A stretch of 64,000 bases of DNA from Gamarada debralockiae (Eukaryota; Ascomycota; Leotiomycetes; Helotiales; Hyphodiscaceae). Shown here one piece after another: positions 1-10,760 of the stretch. Below the pieces are notes generated by a model. It saw nothing but the letters and a program-made list of their open reading frames with translations. It was not told where the DNA came from and ran no database searches. The stretch covers positions 21,492 through 85,491 of the forward strand of contig NXFV01001711.1 in NCBI GenBank assembly GCA_002803225.1, written 5' to 3'. The position numbers were made by a program, and so were the translations under genes. Each line of letters starts with the position of its first letter. Position 1 is the first letter of the stretch.

Positions 1-403
1 CTTTTTCGTTCGATGGAGCTGCTCGTAGGGTTGAGGTTGAAAAGGAGGTGGTTTGATGTTTGCACACCAAGCAGAGGTAGGGGGATGGTATTCGTGCATT
101 TGTTTGTCTCCACAAGAGGCCAATTGGCCTGTCTATCCGTGATATACGCCGCATATTTGTGTTGTGTTGAAGGGCGTTGAATGTGGGCAATGGAAACGGC
201 AGCTTCATAAGTTTTGGACGAAGAGGAGCTAAGGCTAAGAAAGGTTTAGCGTAAATTTTCAAAAGGCTCCAGCCAGCCTCGCCGAAGAGCTGACTTTCAA
301 GATACTGTAGCGGAATAATTCAAGAGGTACTCCTGCTTGTTGGATACTAGACCCATCAACTCCCATCAAAAACACGCCAGCCAACTCTCATGATCATCAC
401 GCC
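1..403. other. Upstream intergenic stretch, no gene seen
   Basis: I find no supported open reading frame here. The last part is presumably the promoter and 5' leader of the small membrane protein gene that starts at 404. No repeat or RNA gene was recognised. Confidence 0.5.
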
Positions 404-835
404 ATGACACGCTTCACTCTACTCCTGCTCGCACTTTGCGCCCTCATCATACCCTCGTTAGCAGCTTGTGAGTCTCATGACTACTCCTATGAGCTCAGCT
501 AACGACTTCCAGCACCACCTTCTTTCTGCAAATGCACTTGTTTTACCAGCAGCTACATCATCCCATTATCACCAGCTGAAACATGCACAAAGTGCAACCG
601 AAACTTCTGCCTCAAACAAGATTTACCGATCTGCAAAGACGCCGAAGACAAAGATGTTTTCACGACATGTTTCCAGAGGGATAGCAGGAAGGACCAAATC
701 GTCGTTCTGACTTTCATCGCGGGTACGATGGGATTGCTCGGATGGGCGGCTGTGAGGAAGATACTTGAGAAGAGAAGGGCGATGAATGGAGGGGAGCCGC
801 AGCAAGGTTATATTGCAGTTGAGGGCGATAACTGA
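404..835 (+). CDS. Small cysteine-rich secretory-pathway membrane protein, 128 aa
   Basis: Two exons (404-467 and 513-835) are joined by a 45-bp GT-AG intron with a GCTAAC branch site near 498. The product begins with a clear signal peptide (hydrophobic residues about 5-20 ending in SLAA), followed by a lumenal/extracellular cysteine-rich segment (motifs CKCTC, CTKCNRNFC, ICK and TTCF, about nine Cys) and one hydrophobic segment (VVLTFIAGTMGLLGWAAV). A short basic tail follows (KILEKRRA). This is a type I membrane topology. I recall similar conserved, uncharacterised proteins in many ascomycetes, so it is probably a normal gene rather than a fast-evolving effector. Function is unknown. The spacing of the cysteines suggests disulfides or metal binding, but this is not shown. 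Confidence 0.8.
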
Positions 836-1415
836 ATGAAATTCGATAGAGCCAAGCAAGTTATCATTCTTGTTACGGGTCATGCGGATGCGCCCGAAAT
901 AATTTCGGTGACTTTTACAGGGCCCGGTTGTGCTCTTGGGGAGGGCAATGAGGGAAGCCGCTGAGGATGGCGGCAAGTTCTGCAGAAGTCATGTTGGCTA
1001 TCATCGGGCCATGATAAGTCAATTGAGACCTGGATAGGGGTCGCTGGAGACAGTCTTGAGGAGTGGTTAATGGCCCGCGACGGAGAACGGATCATTGGAC
1101 AGAAGATACTCATTCTGTTTATCAGGCTGGTTCAACTGACAAAGACTCAAGTCTTATATTCCCTAGATGAAGGAAGATCAAAGCCGCTTAGGATGGAATT
1201 GCGGAAAAAGGGCCTGCAATGCATCCATAGATTGGGCTTGTCAAACCTCAAAAATAAATGGCTGTTATTCCTCCCTTCCCCGCGTTCATAAACTCCAATT
1301 TACCTTCCTCGCTATCATCAACAGCTTCGCTTACCCGCGTTCGGATCCCCTGACGTCGAGATGAATCCTGATTCCTCCAACCTCCAATCACCCCATATCA
1401 ATCTTGCAAGTGCAA
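836..1415. other. Intergenic, no supported gene
   Basis: Short overlapping ORFs on both strands have no recognisable domain or consistent splice structure. I see nothing that supports a gene between the small membrane protein and the deaminase remnant. Confidence 0.5.
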
Positions 1416-2840
1416 TCACGAGGCCCTGGTACTTGGCGCACGACTTGATCCCTCGGTGGAGCAGTGATGGCGAAAAGTCTTCGCTGATTCAGCTTCGAGA
1501 TGACGCACAATATCATGTTCCACGGCTCTGATCATCTTTTCCGGCATCTTGTAAAGTTTCTTCCCACTACTGTTGAGATTCTGGTCAAGTCCGCGACAGC
1601 CAAAGATGACCATGTTGTGGCTTGCTGGCGCACGGAGACCGTGATGGTGTAGCATAATCCAATTACAGTATAGTAGAAATAGTAGATTCTCTTGCCATAA
1701 TCTATGTACTTGTCGTCGTTAACAAATTTATACTTGTTTCGGCTAAACTCTTCGACGAGGAAAATATCGGCATGAACACGTTTGATGATGTTGCTCTTCT
1801 TCGCCATGAGCGATTGAAGTCACAGCCGCCAGCCATATCAATGAAGGCGTATCGGATCTTTTTGCCAGTGTTGGGCTCGAGCTTCTTTGAGATGTCTTTG
1901 ACGATCTGGTAAGGTACGAAGCTTTCCTGAGGAAGCTGAAGCCTGTGAACTTCTGCCGGGGGTACAACCCGAGCTTTCTGAATGTTCCTTAGTGATGGAA
2001 CTTTCAACCAAGCCGAAACCATGATCTGAACAGCTTGTCAATGTGAGCCGAGTCGGCCAATGTAGTGAGCGAGCTCATCGAATTCATCACCAGGCTTCCG
2101 GACCCGACTCCTGACTTCCATCAGTTGTTTTAGGTCGCGACTGGTGGCACATTAAGACTAATTTCTGCCAGTGTTTCATATAAGTCAATTCCTTCAGCCA
2201 TGCACGAAGTTTTGTCGCTGAATGGAGTCAGTGCACAATTTGACACGGCTTATCTCGAACAGCCGACACTCTTCACTGTTCTTGAGCTTGGAAAAGACAG
2301 TCCGGCATCTGTTTCCGAACTGTACGAGCTTCGATTGATAGAAGGATATACGTTGATACGAACGCCTCACTGCTTTTTCAAAAATCGTCTCTGAAGTCAT
2401 TCCCTTGAGCTGACCAATTGTCCATTCCATGAAAGGTTTGATCTCAGGCGATATGCCTTCATTGGCAGCTAACCACAACACACTCCCATCTTCAAGCTCT
2501 TGTAAAGCTGCAGCTGTAACAGTCGCACCACCTTTCTCCGTATCACATAAGTATGAAATTTTTGTCGAGAAAATCGAGTCGCAGCTCTCCCTCATTGCCA
2601 TCTCTAGAATCTTTCTTCGCTTCACGCTCGATGTGACGGACGTTGAATTCGAGCTCCAGTGCAGAGAATGAATCACTGCTGCCGTCCTTGGCAGATCCCA
2701 ACAGCATTGCTTTGGGCGCGACCGGTGATGCTGGGGGTGGCTTCGGAGCGGGCGCAGTATTGCGCGCGAGATTCTTCGGCTCAGATGGATTTGATGCTAT
2801 TGATTCCCACGAAGTATTAGAAGTATACGAAATTCGATTG
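1416..2840 (-). pseudogene. Decayed OTT_1508-like (fungal) deaminase-family gene
   Basis: Read from about 2840 down to 1416, the minus strand gives successive pieces of one protein in different frames. They include an N-terminal piece with FNVRHIEREAKK (about 2640), a continuation in another frame containing CDTEKGGATVTAAALQ and VLWLAANEG, then VPYQIVKDISKKLEP and IDMAGG, and after another frame change VHADIFLVEEF and FVNDDKYIDYGK, followed by a third shift with PASHN. In the family as I remember it, the deaminase region reads VHAE, then a YIGCSK..CYCC-type cysteine cluster. Here those zinc-site cysteines are Tyr or Phe and HAE is HAD. At least three frame breaks (near 2620, 1805 and 1650) plus loss of the metal site mean it cannot be active. 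Three of the Cys changes look like G-to-A on the coding strand. The family name is a recollection-based call. Confidence 0.55.
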
Positions 2841-2880
2841 AAGATTGTTGGAATTGATGTTAAACAGAATGATATCTGCT

Positions 2881-3146
2881 AAGGATTTCTTCACGATTCC
2901 ACAGCAATGTGCATCATGCAGTTTGTGGTGGGTGGACCAATGAGAGTTGAATTAACTCATAATTTCAACCTAATTCAACGATGTATTTCTAAAACGATGG
3001 GCAATGTACAGTAACGACTCCTTGAAGTTGCCTGGAGCATTAAGTACTAGTACATGTAAAAAGTTAAGGACTGTGTTGGAATCCGCTCTCAGATAGAGAG
3101 AGGCCCAACCTTATGATTATCCAACAGAAAGTGGTCCCGTCATGCT
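2881..3146. other. Short spacer between deaminase remnant and BBE-like gene
   Basis: AT-rich, no ORF. It holds the 3' end region of the BBE-like gene transcribed leftward. Nothing else recognised. Confidence 0.4.
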
Positions 3147-5047
3147 CTAGCAAGTAATACCATACGGCACGTGAGGAGGGATGGAGAAGGGGTTGTGGAA
3201 GAAGTCTGTTGGGTCGTATTGTTGCTTGACCTTGACCAAGTTGCAGACTTTGTCGCCGTAGTATGCGGTGTAGGGATTGGACTTGAGATCAGGGTCAATA
3301 TAGCCTGCGTAACTCGCGGTTCTATTTGCAGAAAATCATTAGTATGATTGCTCTCGATTGATAGAATTGATTTGCATACCCCATGCGACCGGTCAAGAAA
3401 GTGTCGAAGCTCTCGAACCAAGCTTCATTCATAGCTTGACCTGAAACATTGGTGCTCGTATTAATTTCAGCACGGAGCAATGCGTAACCATTCTCTTGCC
3501 ATGGGAAAGCACTCGAGTTCTTGGGGTGGGGCGAAGTGATGTTGAAAGCAGTCAACTCAGCCCAGAAGAACTCTTCCATTGGGACCTCTCCGATGCGGTC
3601 GATAATACCATGCAGAGTGTCATCAGACCATTGGTTGTTATCGAGGAGCATGTAGTTCTTGTCGATGATCTCCACTCGGGGCCAGTAAGCGGCCTGTGGG
3701 TAGTTGGAGTTCATGGTAACTTCGTTGAACGAGAAAGCTGGCTCAATGGGCTGGAATGCCTGAGGCACAACGTTGAACACGCTCTCGAAGTATTCTTGAC
3801 CTGCGGCATCGTCACTGCAGTCGATTTGGTTGGAGTAGTTGCTCCAGAAGTTTCGGGAGTTGAGAGTGCTGCAGTTGTTCTGAAGGTTGACTTGCGCTCC
3901 TGGGATGTCGAGAAGTCCGGAAGTCTGAAGAAGCGCGTGGAGCTCATCGGCCGTCTGTCAAAAGTCAATATCGACACGTTCATACCTGAAAGTTCGAAAC
4001 CATACCTTGCCCATGTACCATGCAACCATGTTGGTTGAAGCGCTGTACATGTTGATTTGAGAGCCGAACTCAACAACTTGACGAGGAGCCCAGTCAATGT
4101 ACTTTCTTGTGACGTCGTATCTGGTTGATGCATTGGGGAACTGGATGTTCACCGTGGCAGACCTGGGGAATACTTGTGTGTTGATAGTGATACTAGTAAT
4201 AATTCCGTACGTTCCACCTCCACGTGCACCCCACCAGAGGTCATGGTTTACTGTCGATGATGCTGTAACAATCTCCCCAGTGGCGAGAACAATCTGCATG
4301 GATGTGATATCGTCGACGGCCATTCCGTACTGACGTCCTTGGATGTTGTAGCCTGTACGCCATGCAAGTCAGCTTGGTTCGGGTATTCTGGAGAAGAACA
4401 CTACATACCACCAGAACCAACGTATCCTCCGAGGCCAACAGTTGGGCAGATACCTCCATGGAAGGTCAAACCGTAGTTATTGAGTGCGGTGTAAAGAGCT
4501 CCCAATCGAATACCAGCACCGACAGTAGCAGTCTTCTTGTCTGTTGAGACGCTGACGCTGTTGATGTGACTGACATCAACAACGAGACTGTTGTTCAAGG
4601 CAGACCATGAAGCAAAGCTAGAAGGGATGTCAAGGAGTCTTCATCAAAGATGTTGTGGACATAGCATCTACTCACTGGTGGCCACCAGATCGAGGCACAA
4701 CTTGAACTCCAGTGGAGTGTCCACACTTCACCAGGTTGCTGACCTCATTTGCCTCAGTGGCATAGGCAAGCATCACTGGGTATTCATCATGGCTATACAC
4801 TCAAACGTTAGACGAAGGGTCAGTGTGCGCTAGTGATTGGTCTTTACATAATGGTTCCTGTCCTTGCGTCAGGGTACGTAGGGTCTGATTGACGAACGAT
4901 GCGGCTGGTGACATTGGTGCCGATGAGGGCATTCTGAACACAAGTGTAGAGTTTTGAGGCAGCAGTATCGACGGCAGCAGAAGAAACAGTGGTTAATAGC
5001 TCTGAAAGGAGGAAGAGAGCAACGAGTCCGCGTGCTTGAGTCATCAT
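3147..5047 (-). CDS. BBE-like FAD-linked oxidoreductase, secreted, 540 aa
   Basis: Six exons join in frame: 5047-4848, 4792-4676, 4617-4409, 4352-4006, 3954-3380 and 3321-3147, with introns of 51-58 bp. I chose the ATG at 5047 because it gives a signal peptide (ALFLLSELLTTVSSAA). An in-frame ATG at 5107 would add 20 residues before it. The protein has the FAD-binding PCMH fold: PRSGGHH with His105, and GGICPTVGLGGYVGSGG with Cys163, the two positions used for bicovalent flavin attachment in berberine-bridge-type enzymes. Later come WWGARGGGTYGI and the C-terminal BBE tail (YDPTDFFHNPFSIP). Such enzymes oxidise or couple phenolic and other small molecules using O2. It sits at the left edge of the polyketide cluster, so a role in oxidising the polyketide is plausible but inferred. 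All motifs are intact. Confidence 0.9.
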
Positions 5048-6317
5048 GATGAGAGCTGCAAGGAGGTTTGCTTGAATGCTGGGAGCTTGTGAAAGACGAA
5101 TCCACATTCCACAAGCCGTCTCATTCTATATAGTGAAGGCCCTGAGCGACGGTCTTTAGCTGTAAGGTACCACCGCGCTTCTAAGTCCATCCAAGCCCTT
5201 TCTCACCCCGAGCGAACGGCACAGCAACGGGACGAGCACCACGAGTTACTGAGAATTTGCATCCCAGAACGCCACCTTGTTGCAAACTGCCTCAATATCA
5301 CATCCCTTCCAGATTATTGTATCCATTCTATGGGAATCCTCTAGCCTTAGCCCGTCATCGCCGGGCCATAGGTAGTCTGGGAGCCTAGGATACCGCCAAT
5401 CAGCCCACCTCCCGGAAGAAACATAGTCACCGCACGACGGATGAAAGGGGTAAACGAGCAAGGGACCTGAAAATAGATTATGAAATTAGGTTGATATTTC
5501 CTATTTAGGTTTAAGTTTCCAAGTAATACCAAGAAAGTTACTGAACTTTGGATGAAGCTTGTGAGATTTGTGGGAATTAGATGTCGGTGAATATCGCCGG
5601 GAAGTTTTGAGCTTCTGACAGCCCGAAGAGCCGGGCCGGTAACACTAAGAATTTAGCGACTTTTTAGCGTCAGGCTCTGCGGCCTGAAAATTTCCTGAGA
5701 GCGGTTTGAACATCAACACTAACAAATTTGCCAGACGAGTCAGCCCTTTTATATTCTTTAACCAATCAGCAGTTGCGATCAAGCGCTCCCAATAGGCCGG
5801 GAATCCGCCTAATGCAATTGACAAATGTGGTTAGTACGTGACTGGAGTACTGGGACTGCGGCTCATTTGCCATAGCTACACGTGTTAGTTTGGCGGAGCT
5901 GCTGGGACATCTGGAGTTCTGGACTTCTGTCCCATTGAATACAGCACATCGCCCAGCAACAGGCAGTTTTCTTTGTCGTTTGGGATCGAAGTGTCTGTGC
6001 TGTGTCAAGTCACAGCAGTTGCCAGTGAGCCTGATAGGGAAAGTACACCATCTAGTCGATGCTCGGAAACGATGAACCATCTTGCCTTCTGGGTTTGGAA
6101 TCACACAAATTACGCTACAATGCTATAATACAGTATGGTGACAAAGGAAACGTCCGAATATCCAAACAAGTCCCCAAAATACTATTACCCGGCAAGCTAC
6201 ACTGGGCCAAGCGGCAAGCACATTTACTCGTACACCTCTCTAAAATACAGTTCCAAAGCCCCACACCCCTCTCTCCACCCCTACTTCGGCAAATAGCTCC
6301 ATTATGAGGCCATTTGT
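5048..6317. other. Intergenic region upstream of the BBE-like gene
   Basis: About 1.27 kb without a supported gene. ORFs up to 112 codons have no recognisable motif and overlap on opposite strands. The part next to 5047 is the likely promoter of the BBE-like gene. Confidence 0.5.
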
Positions 6318-7628
6318 CTATGAACCCACCCTACCACGCTGAAAGGAAGGATGTAATTGTTGGTCTGGTCGCAGTGGCGAACATTGCCGTAGCTCCAAGC
6401 AGGAGGTTATCCAGACTTGGAAAAGATAGACCCAGAGGTATCCAATAATCTTGCGCCAGACGCGCAACTTAGGCTTCTCTCCGTTCTTGCTTGTGAAAGC
6501 CACTTGGTGCGCAGCTTGCATCGCATCTTCGATCATTATTCCAAAAGCTTGGAGGACAAAGTAAACCCATGTTCTCGCCTCTAAACGCGGCACGCCTCCG
6601 CAGATATCTAGAACTGTGTGCAATATCCCCGAGAGCAGAAATGGAAAGGTCGCATTGAGATATGAGCCACAAGTGTGCCTTTCTTTTGTCGAAAGATTCC
6701 GGGAGGCCAGAATATCGCATTTCCAACGAGCATGTTCCTGAGAGATTGTTGCCAGTAAACGCCCCAGAACTTTCGAATCGAGAATGCGGACAAGGCAGAG
6801 CCGAAGTAAGGAGGCCAATCTTTAGGACCGTGTATCATCAGTGCGACGGGAATGAGGCTGAACGCATTGTAGATAAGAGCAATAGTGAGGCGTAAAGAGG
6901 ATCAGAATAGAGCTGTGGAGACCATTCGAGTCATAATATCGTCAACAGACTGTTCCTTGAACCCTGAAAACTGCCCTGATTTGAGATCTGTAAAATGGTT
7001 CAAATCTGGCGGAGGTTGGTTGTTCAAAAAATCAAGAATGAGGTACGACGTAATGACAGCACCTCCTCGATGGAGGAGAAACTTTGTTGGAGAGAGCACA
7101 TATTCTGGGTCCGAGGCGGACCACTTAGGAATGTTTTTGGGCTCACGTAGTGTCCCGATAGCTCAATAGTTGAACACAACATCCCAAGCTCATCCAAGGC
7201 GTCGGCATCAATCCCTTTCCTCAGGGGTGGTCGGTTTGAACTTCTCCGGAAAGATATTGAAGTCGGCGTCATGAACAACATTTGAAGCTTTCGTATTCTT
7301 CGAGGCATTGAACGCCAAAGAAGAGACTCACATCGAGACTGTCAGGTTGCGACACAAGTTGGATGCTTCTTTCGACACCGTCGCTCGTCAGGTGCAGCCT
7401 CTGCAGAACCAAATAATCGATCATACCCATTAACAAGAGACTTGTCGGTCCACTGGACATCGCGATGAAGGTTTGGTTGGAGATGTATGAATCAGCTGTT
7501 TGAAGGTATTACCAAGTCTCCCAGGTATTGTCAAAGCAGATAGAAGAATTACTTATAAGCTAGCAGTGGGAGGTAAGCGACAAGCGGGCAGGCTCTCATA
7601 CAACCAAACCTTTCGCAACCCGCAATCA
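6318..7628 (-). pseudogene. Broken wax-synthase/MBOAT-like membrane acyltransferase
   Basis: Minus-strand pieces together resemble fungal wax-synthase-domain acyltransferases, membrane proteins that acetylate terpenoids or other metabolites. They are a hydrophobic N-terminus from about 7628, then DADFNIFPEKFKP, FLLHRGGAVITSYLILDFL, SIRKFWGVYWQQSLRNMLVG and, in a different frame, FPFLLSGILHTVLDICGG and FVLQAFGIMIEDAMQ. In the frame carrying the middle motifs there are four TGA stops (7208-7210, 7190-7192, 7163-7165 and 6902-6904), and a one-base frame change lies near 6660. Some of the stops replace conserved Trp or Arg positions. The catalytic-type His of LSGILH survives in sequence but the gene cannot encode the whole protein. 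It is probably a lost acyl-transfer step of the neighbouring polyketide cluster. Confidence 0.7.
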
Positions 7629-8600
7629 TGACAATGTGGTCATCACTTGAAACAAGTTACGTCTTTCTGGTATGCTACTTGCTACCAATTGCAACTCTGC
7701 AATGGCAGCTGCCATTAATTATCAAAGATTTGGCCTTGGAACAGCCAATTCAGCTTCTGCTCCGGCCGCCTTCTTGCATATGATCTTCACATCACCAAAC
7801 TCGCCCCTCCGACTCGCAACAATTCCGGTTATAGCTATCATCATAGCGACACCCAGTGGAATTCTTACCGAGAAATCCAGATCCAGATCTCGTTCTTTGG
7901 GCCTCCTTTCTCAAAGGACGACCATCTGCTCACAAGGTATGCTGACCCGTTTCCAAGAATTTTCTGCCCCGCTCCAAGACATTTTCACCTATTTACAGGC
8001 TCCTTCTGGCCCGCTCCCAAGGGAGAGTTCTTCCGCAAAACCTACCATTCCAGCATTTCCGTCAAGCTCTTCCAATCACCAAGGCATCGGTGGCTTGGGC
8101 CAGAGCGCCTGGGCTGACATCTTTACTCCCAATTTCGATGAGATGGATCTCTCCAGATCCTACAAGCGGGAAGCATCGCGAGTATGTACCCCTGTATACT
8201 AACGGTAGAGGCTTTTCTATTATGAATCAAGGTGGTTTGTGTAGCGGCAATGGTCGAATCTCGGACCGAAGTAGTCGGTCGGTGTTCAGGGGTGAGGCGA
8301 TTCCCGGACGGGCTTGGTAACGGAAAATCTCCACCACATTCGGACTTTTGGGGGCAAGTTTAAGTCAGCGACCCTGGTAATTCCAGATAGTTGCCAATAA
8401 GAAGACCAAGTATACAAGGCTTCAGGGTTTAAAGTGATTGCTGGGTCGTTGAAGCTTGTTTCAACGTACTCGCGAATTGCTACGATGAGATGCCTCGCTT
8501 TCAGGGGAAAACCATGACAGTATCCGAGCTGGCACACCTTGTCTCGGTCTTCTCGCGCTTTTCTTCATTCAGATTAAAAATTACTCACGCCTGGAAATAT
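7628..8600 (+). pseudogene. Unidentified decayed ORFs, hydrophobic N-terminus
   Basis: From the ATG at 7628 the plus strand encodes a hydrophobic leader with YVFLVCYLLPIATLQWQLP. The reading then passes between frames at about 7770 and again further on (LRLATIPVIAIIIA, then GEFFRKTYHSSISVKLF near 8025-8070). Neither a domain nor a consistent set of splice sites could be found. It may be the remnant of a membrane protein, possibly a second acyltransferase, but that is a guess. It starts at the same CATG palindrome as the minus-strand acyltransferase remnant, and lies between that remnant and the MFS remnant. Confidence 0.25.
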
Positions 8601-8609
8601 CAGTTACAA

Positions 8610-10760
8610 CCAAAGCAAAGATGGTCGATCCTCAGCAGTCAAGAGAGAAGCCAGTCGGGGGCAAAAGGCTAGTCTGGAGCGTGTCACCTCGCACAGTAAT
8701 GCTCCAGATGGGCCCAAGAGCGAGAGTGCAATTATCCAGGGGCCTGCAGCAGCTCCTACAACTCCAATAATTCCTTTCGCTGCACCTAATGGAGGGTTGA
8801 AGGCGTGTCCGCAGTGCTTCGAGGTTTCTTGCGTCAATTTGCTTCATTTGGGTTTCTGAACGTGTAAGTCACCCATTCCAACAACCATTTCATCGTACGT
8901 GGTTCTCTCCCAGCCTTCTGGGGAGTGAGAATCCATTGTTTGGGCCAAGTTGCACAATTAACAACATCTGCTAGACGAGGAATCTTCCAAACTCGCTATG
9001 AGGAGGTAAGCCTTTCGAAATACAACTCGTCTGATATATCATGGATCTTCACATTTCAACTGTTCCTCATGTTCTCGTTCGCGCAAGTGGATGGTATGCT
9101 TGTCGACATGTTCGGACCACGTGCTGTGATGATTCCCTCCGCAATCCTGGAACTATTGGGTTTGGCAATGGTGAGTCTATGCAAAGATAAATCGTGCTAT
9201 TAATTCTTTCTTGCGCAAGAAGTTTGCTTTGGAATTGGATCCGCGGGCCTCTTCATGCCAGGTTCGTGATCATCCAGTCGCAAGACTTTACTTCAGACAT
9301 TCCAACTAACACGAGCGAATCGTAGGACTCATCATTGCTGGGCAATATTTCACAACGAAAAGAGGTCTTGCTGGTGGCGTCGTAGCTAGCGGAGCGCCTA
9401 TGGGTAAGTCCTGACTGGATCGATCTTCTATGATCTTGTTACTGATTGCTATGACTTCAATAGGCGGTGTTGTAAGCAAAATTTCTGCACAATTTATTTC
9501 CTATTCCGTAACAATTCAGGAATTCTACTCCTGAATTCTGTCCTGAAAGAGATGTCTTTCCATTAGAATGTTGTCTCGGAACTCTCGAAACTCCTCTCGA
9601 CCCTATCCTTCTTCCCTTATTAAGTACATGCTGACTCCGAAAGGTGTTCCGATTCGCACTCAATCGAATCTTCAAATCCATCGGGTTTGATGCGACTATT
9701 CAATATACCCTTCAGATTTTTGGCATACCATTACTCATTGCTGTCATATTGATTTCATCTCCTATGAAGCAAAAGGCTGGAAAGCGGGGAAGATGTCAGA
9801 TGAAATCCATGCTCTGGTTGTTGCTACGGCAACAGTCATGTACACATATCTCGGGTTCTGGCAACCCTCCAATTCTTCCCTCCTTAGATATCAATATATA
9901 CATGATTTTGCCTCACAATATCGTCTGATTCGTCAGAAGAGATCCATTGCAAGTACCAGAGTTTTCAAACGAAAGCTTTTTCTGCTCTTTACAGTCGGTG
10001 GATTTCCCTTCTAGTAGATCGCCCTTCTCTCAAAGTTGCGCATTGAAAGTCCCTAGATTGATTGCTATCAACTTCTATGCCGACTTAAGCGACAGCTGGG
10101 GTCTATTTGCTCCATTCAACTATATCCCGACCTTCGCGATGAAAGTCACCGATACGGATCTGTCCCTTTTGTACAGTCTCAATCATCAAGTATGCACCTC
10201 ATCTCTTGAAATGGGTGTAGGGCTACACGCTGGCAATTGTTCTCAGCGCATCCTCAGTTTTTGGGCGAATCGTACCCTCATATCTACTCGACAAATTCGG
10301 GGCTTTTTTGGTGATGTCCATCATGGCATCTTGACATCGCTCACAGTCCTCATCGTCTGACTCCCTGTGAATTTCACAGAAACACTGGCAGGATTCATAA
10401 TCTTCACTATTCTGTACGGTTTCACAAGCGATGCGTTTGTTAGTATTATGACTCCCGCTTTAGTGCAACTGTGTGGCGGACAAATCAGCGAGCTTGGTCT
10501 TATGCTTGGAACTTTTTTGGCTATCAACTCTTTCGCGTAAGTCTTTTCAATAAATTCCAACTAAGCATGTCACAAAATTGAGCTGGATGTCTCACGGGTC
10601 TGCCGATTCAAGGTGCTTTGGTTGACTCAGAGAATGGAAGCTTCACTGGCCTCATCCTGTTCTCTGGCATTTGCCTCTTCGCTGGCTCATGCTTTGTGTC
10701 TGCTTCCTGATATATGAATAAGCTGGTGAGCAAACCTGCGCAAGTTGTGGCCAAGTCATG
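8610..10760 (+). pseudogene. Broken MFS monocarboxylate/riboflavin-type transporter
   Basis: Exon-like pieces match the fungal MCT-like major facilitator family. They are a Pro-rich N-tail with APNGGLKA, then FASFGFL in another frame, RGIFQTRYEEVSLSKY, VDMFGPRAVMIPSAILELLG, CFGIGSAGLFMPG, GQYFTTKRGLAGGVVASGAP, LIAVILISSPMKQKAGKRG, SWGLFAPFNYIPTFAM, FTETLAGFIIFTILYGFTSD and CLTGLPIQGALVD. Splice sites between several pieces are usable. Breaks include a one-base loss at about 8805, an in-frame TAA at 9201-9203 where family members have Gln (a CAA-to-TAA change), frame changes around 9800-10000 and 10330, and a TGA at 10708-10710 before the usual C-tail. It was probably the exporter or importer of the cluster and is now lost. 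Confidence 0.7.

Noticed and set aside
3496..4038. 180-codon plus-strand ORF
   Set aside because: It is antisense to the BBE-like gene, whose exons and introns fit a known family; the ORF itself has no motif.
9571..9660. Similarity to 34453-34510 and 50929-50960 (GCTGACTCCG context) as a repeat
   Set aside because: The shared part is the branch-site and acceptor pattern of introns, so intron consensus explains it.
6318..10760. Uniform repeat-induced point mutation as the cause of all breaks
   Set aside because: Several stops (TGG to TGA) and indels are not in the CpA context, so RIP alone does not explain the decay.
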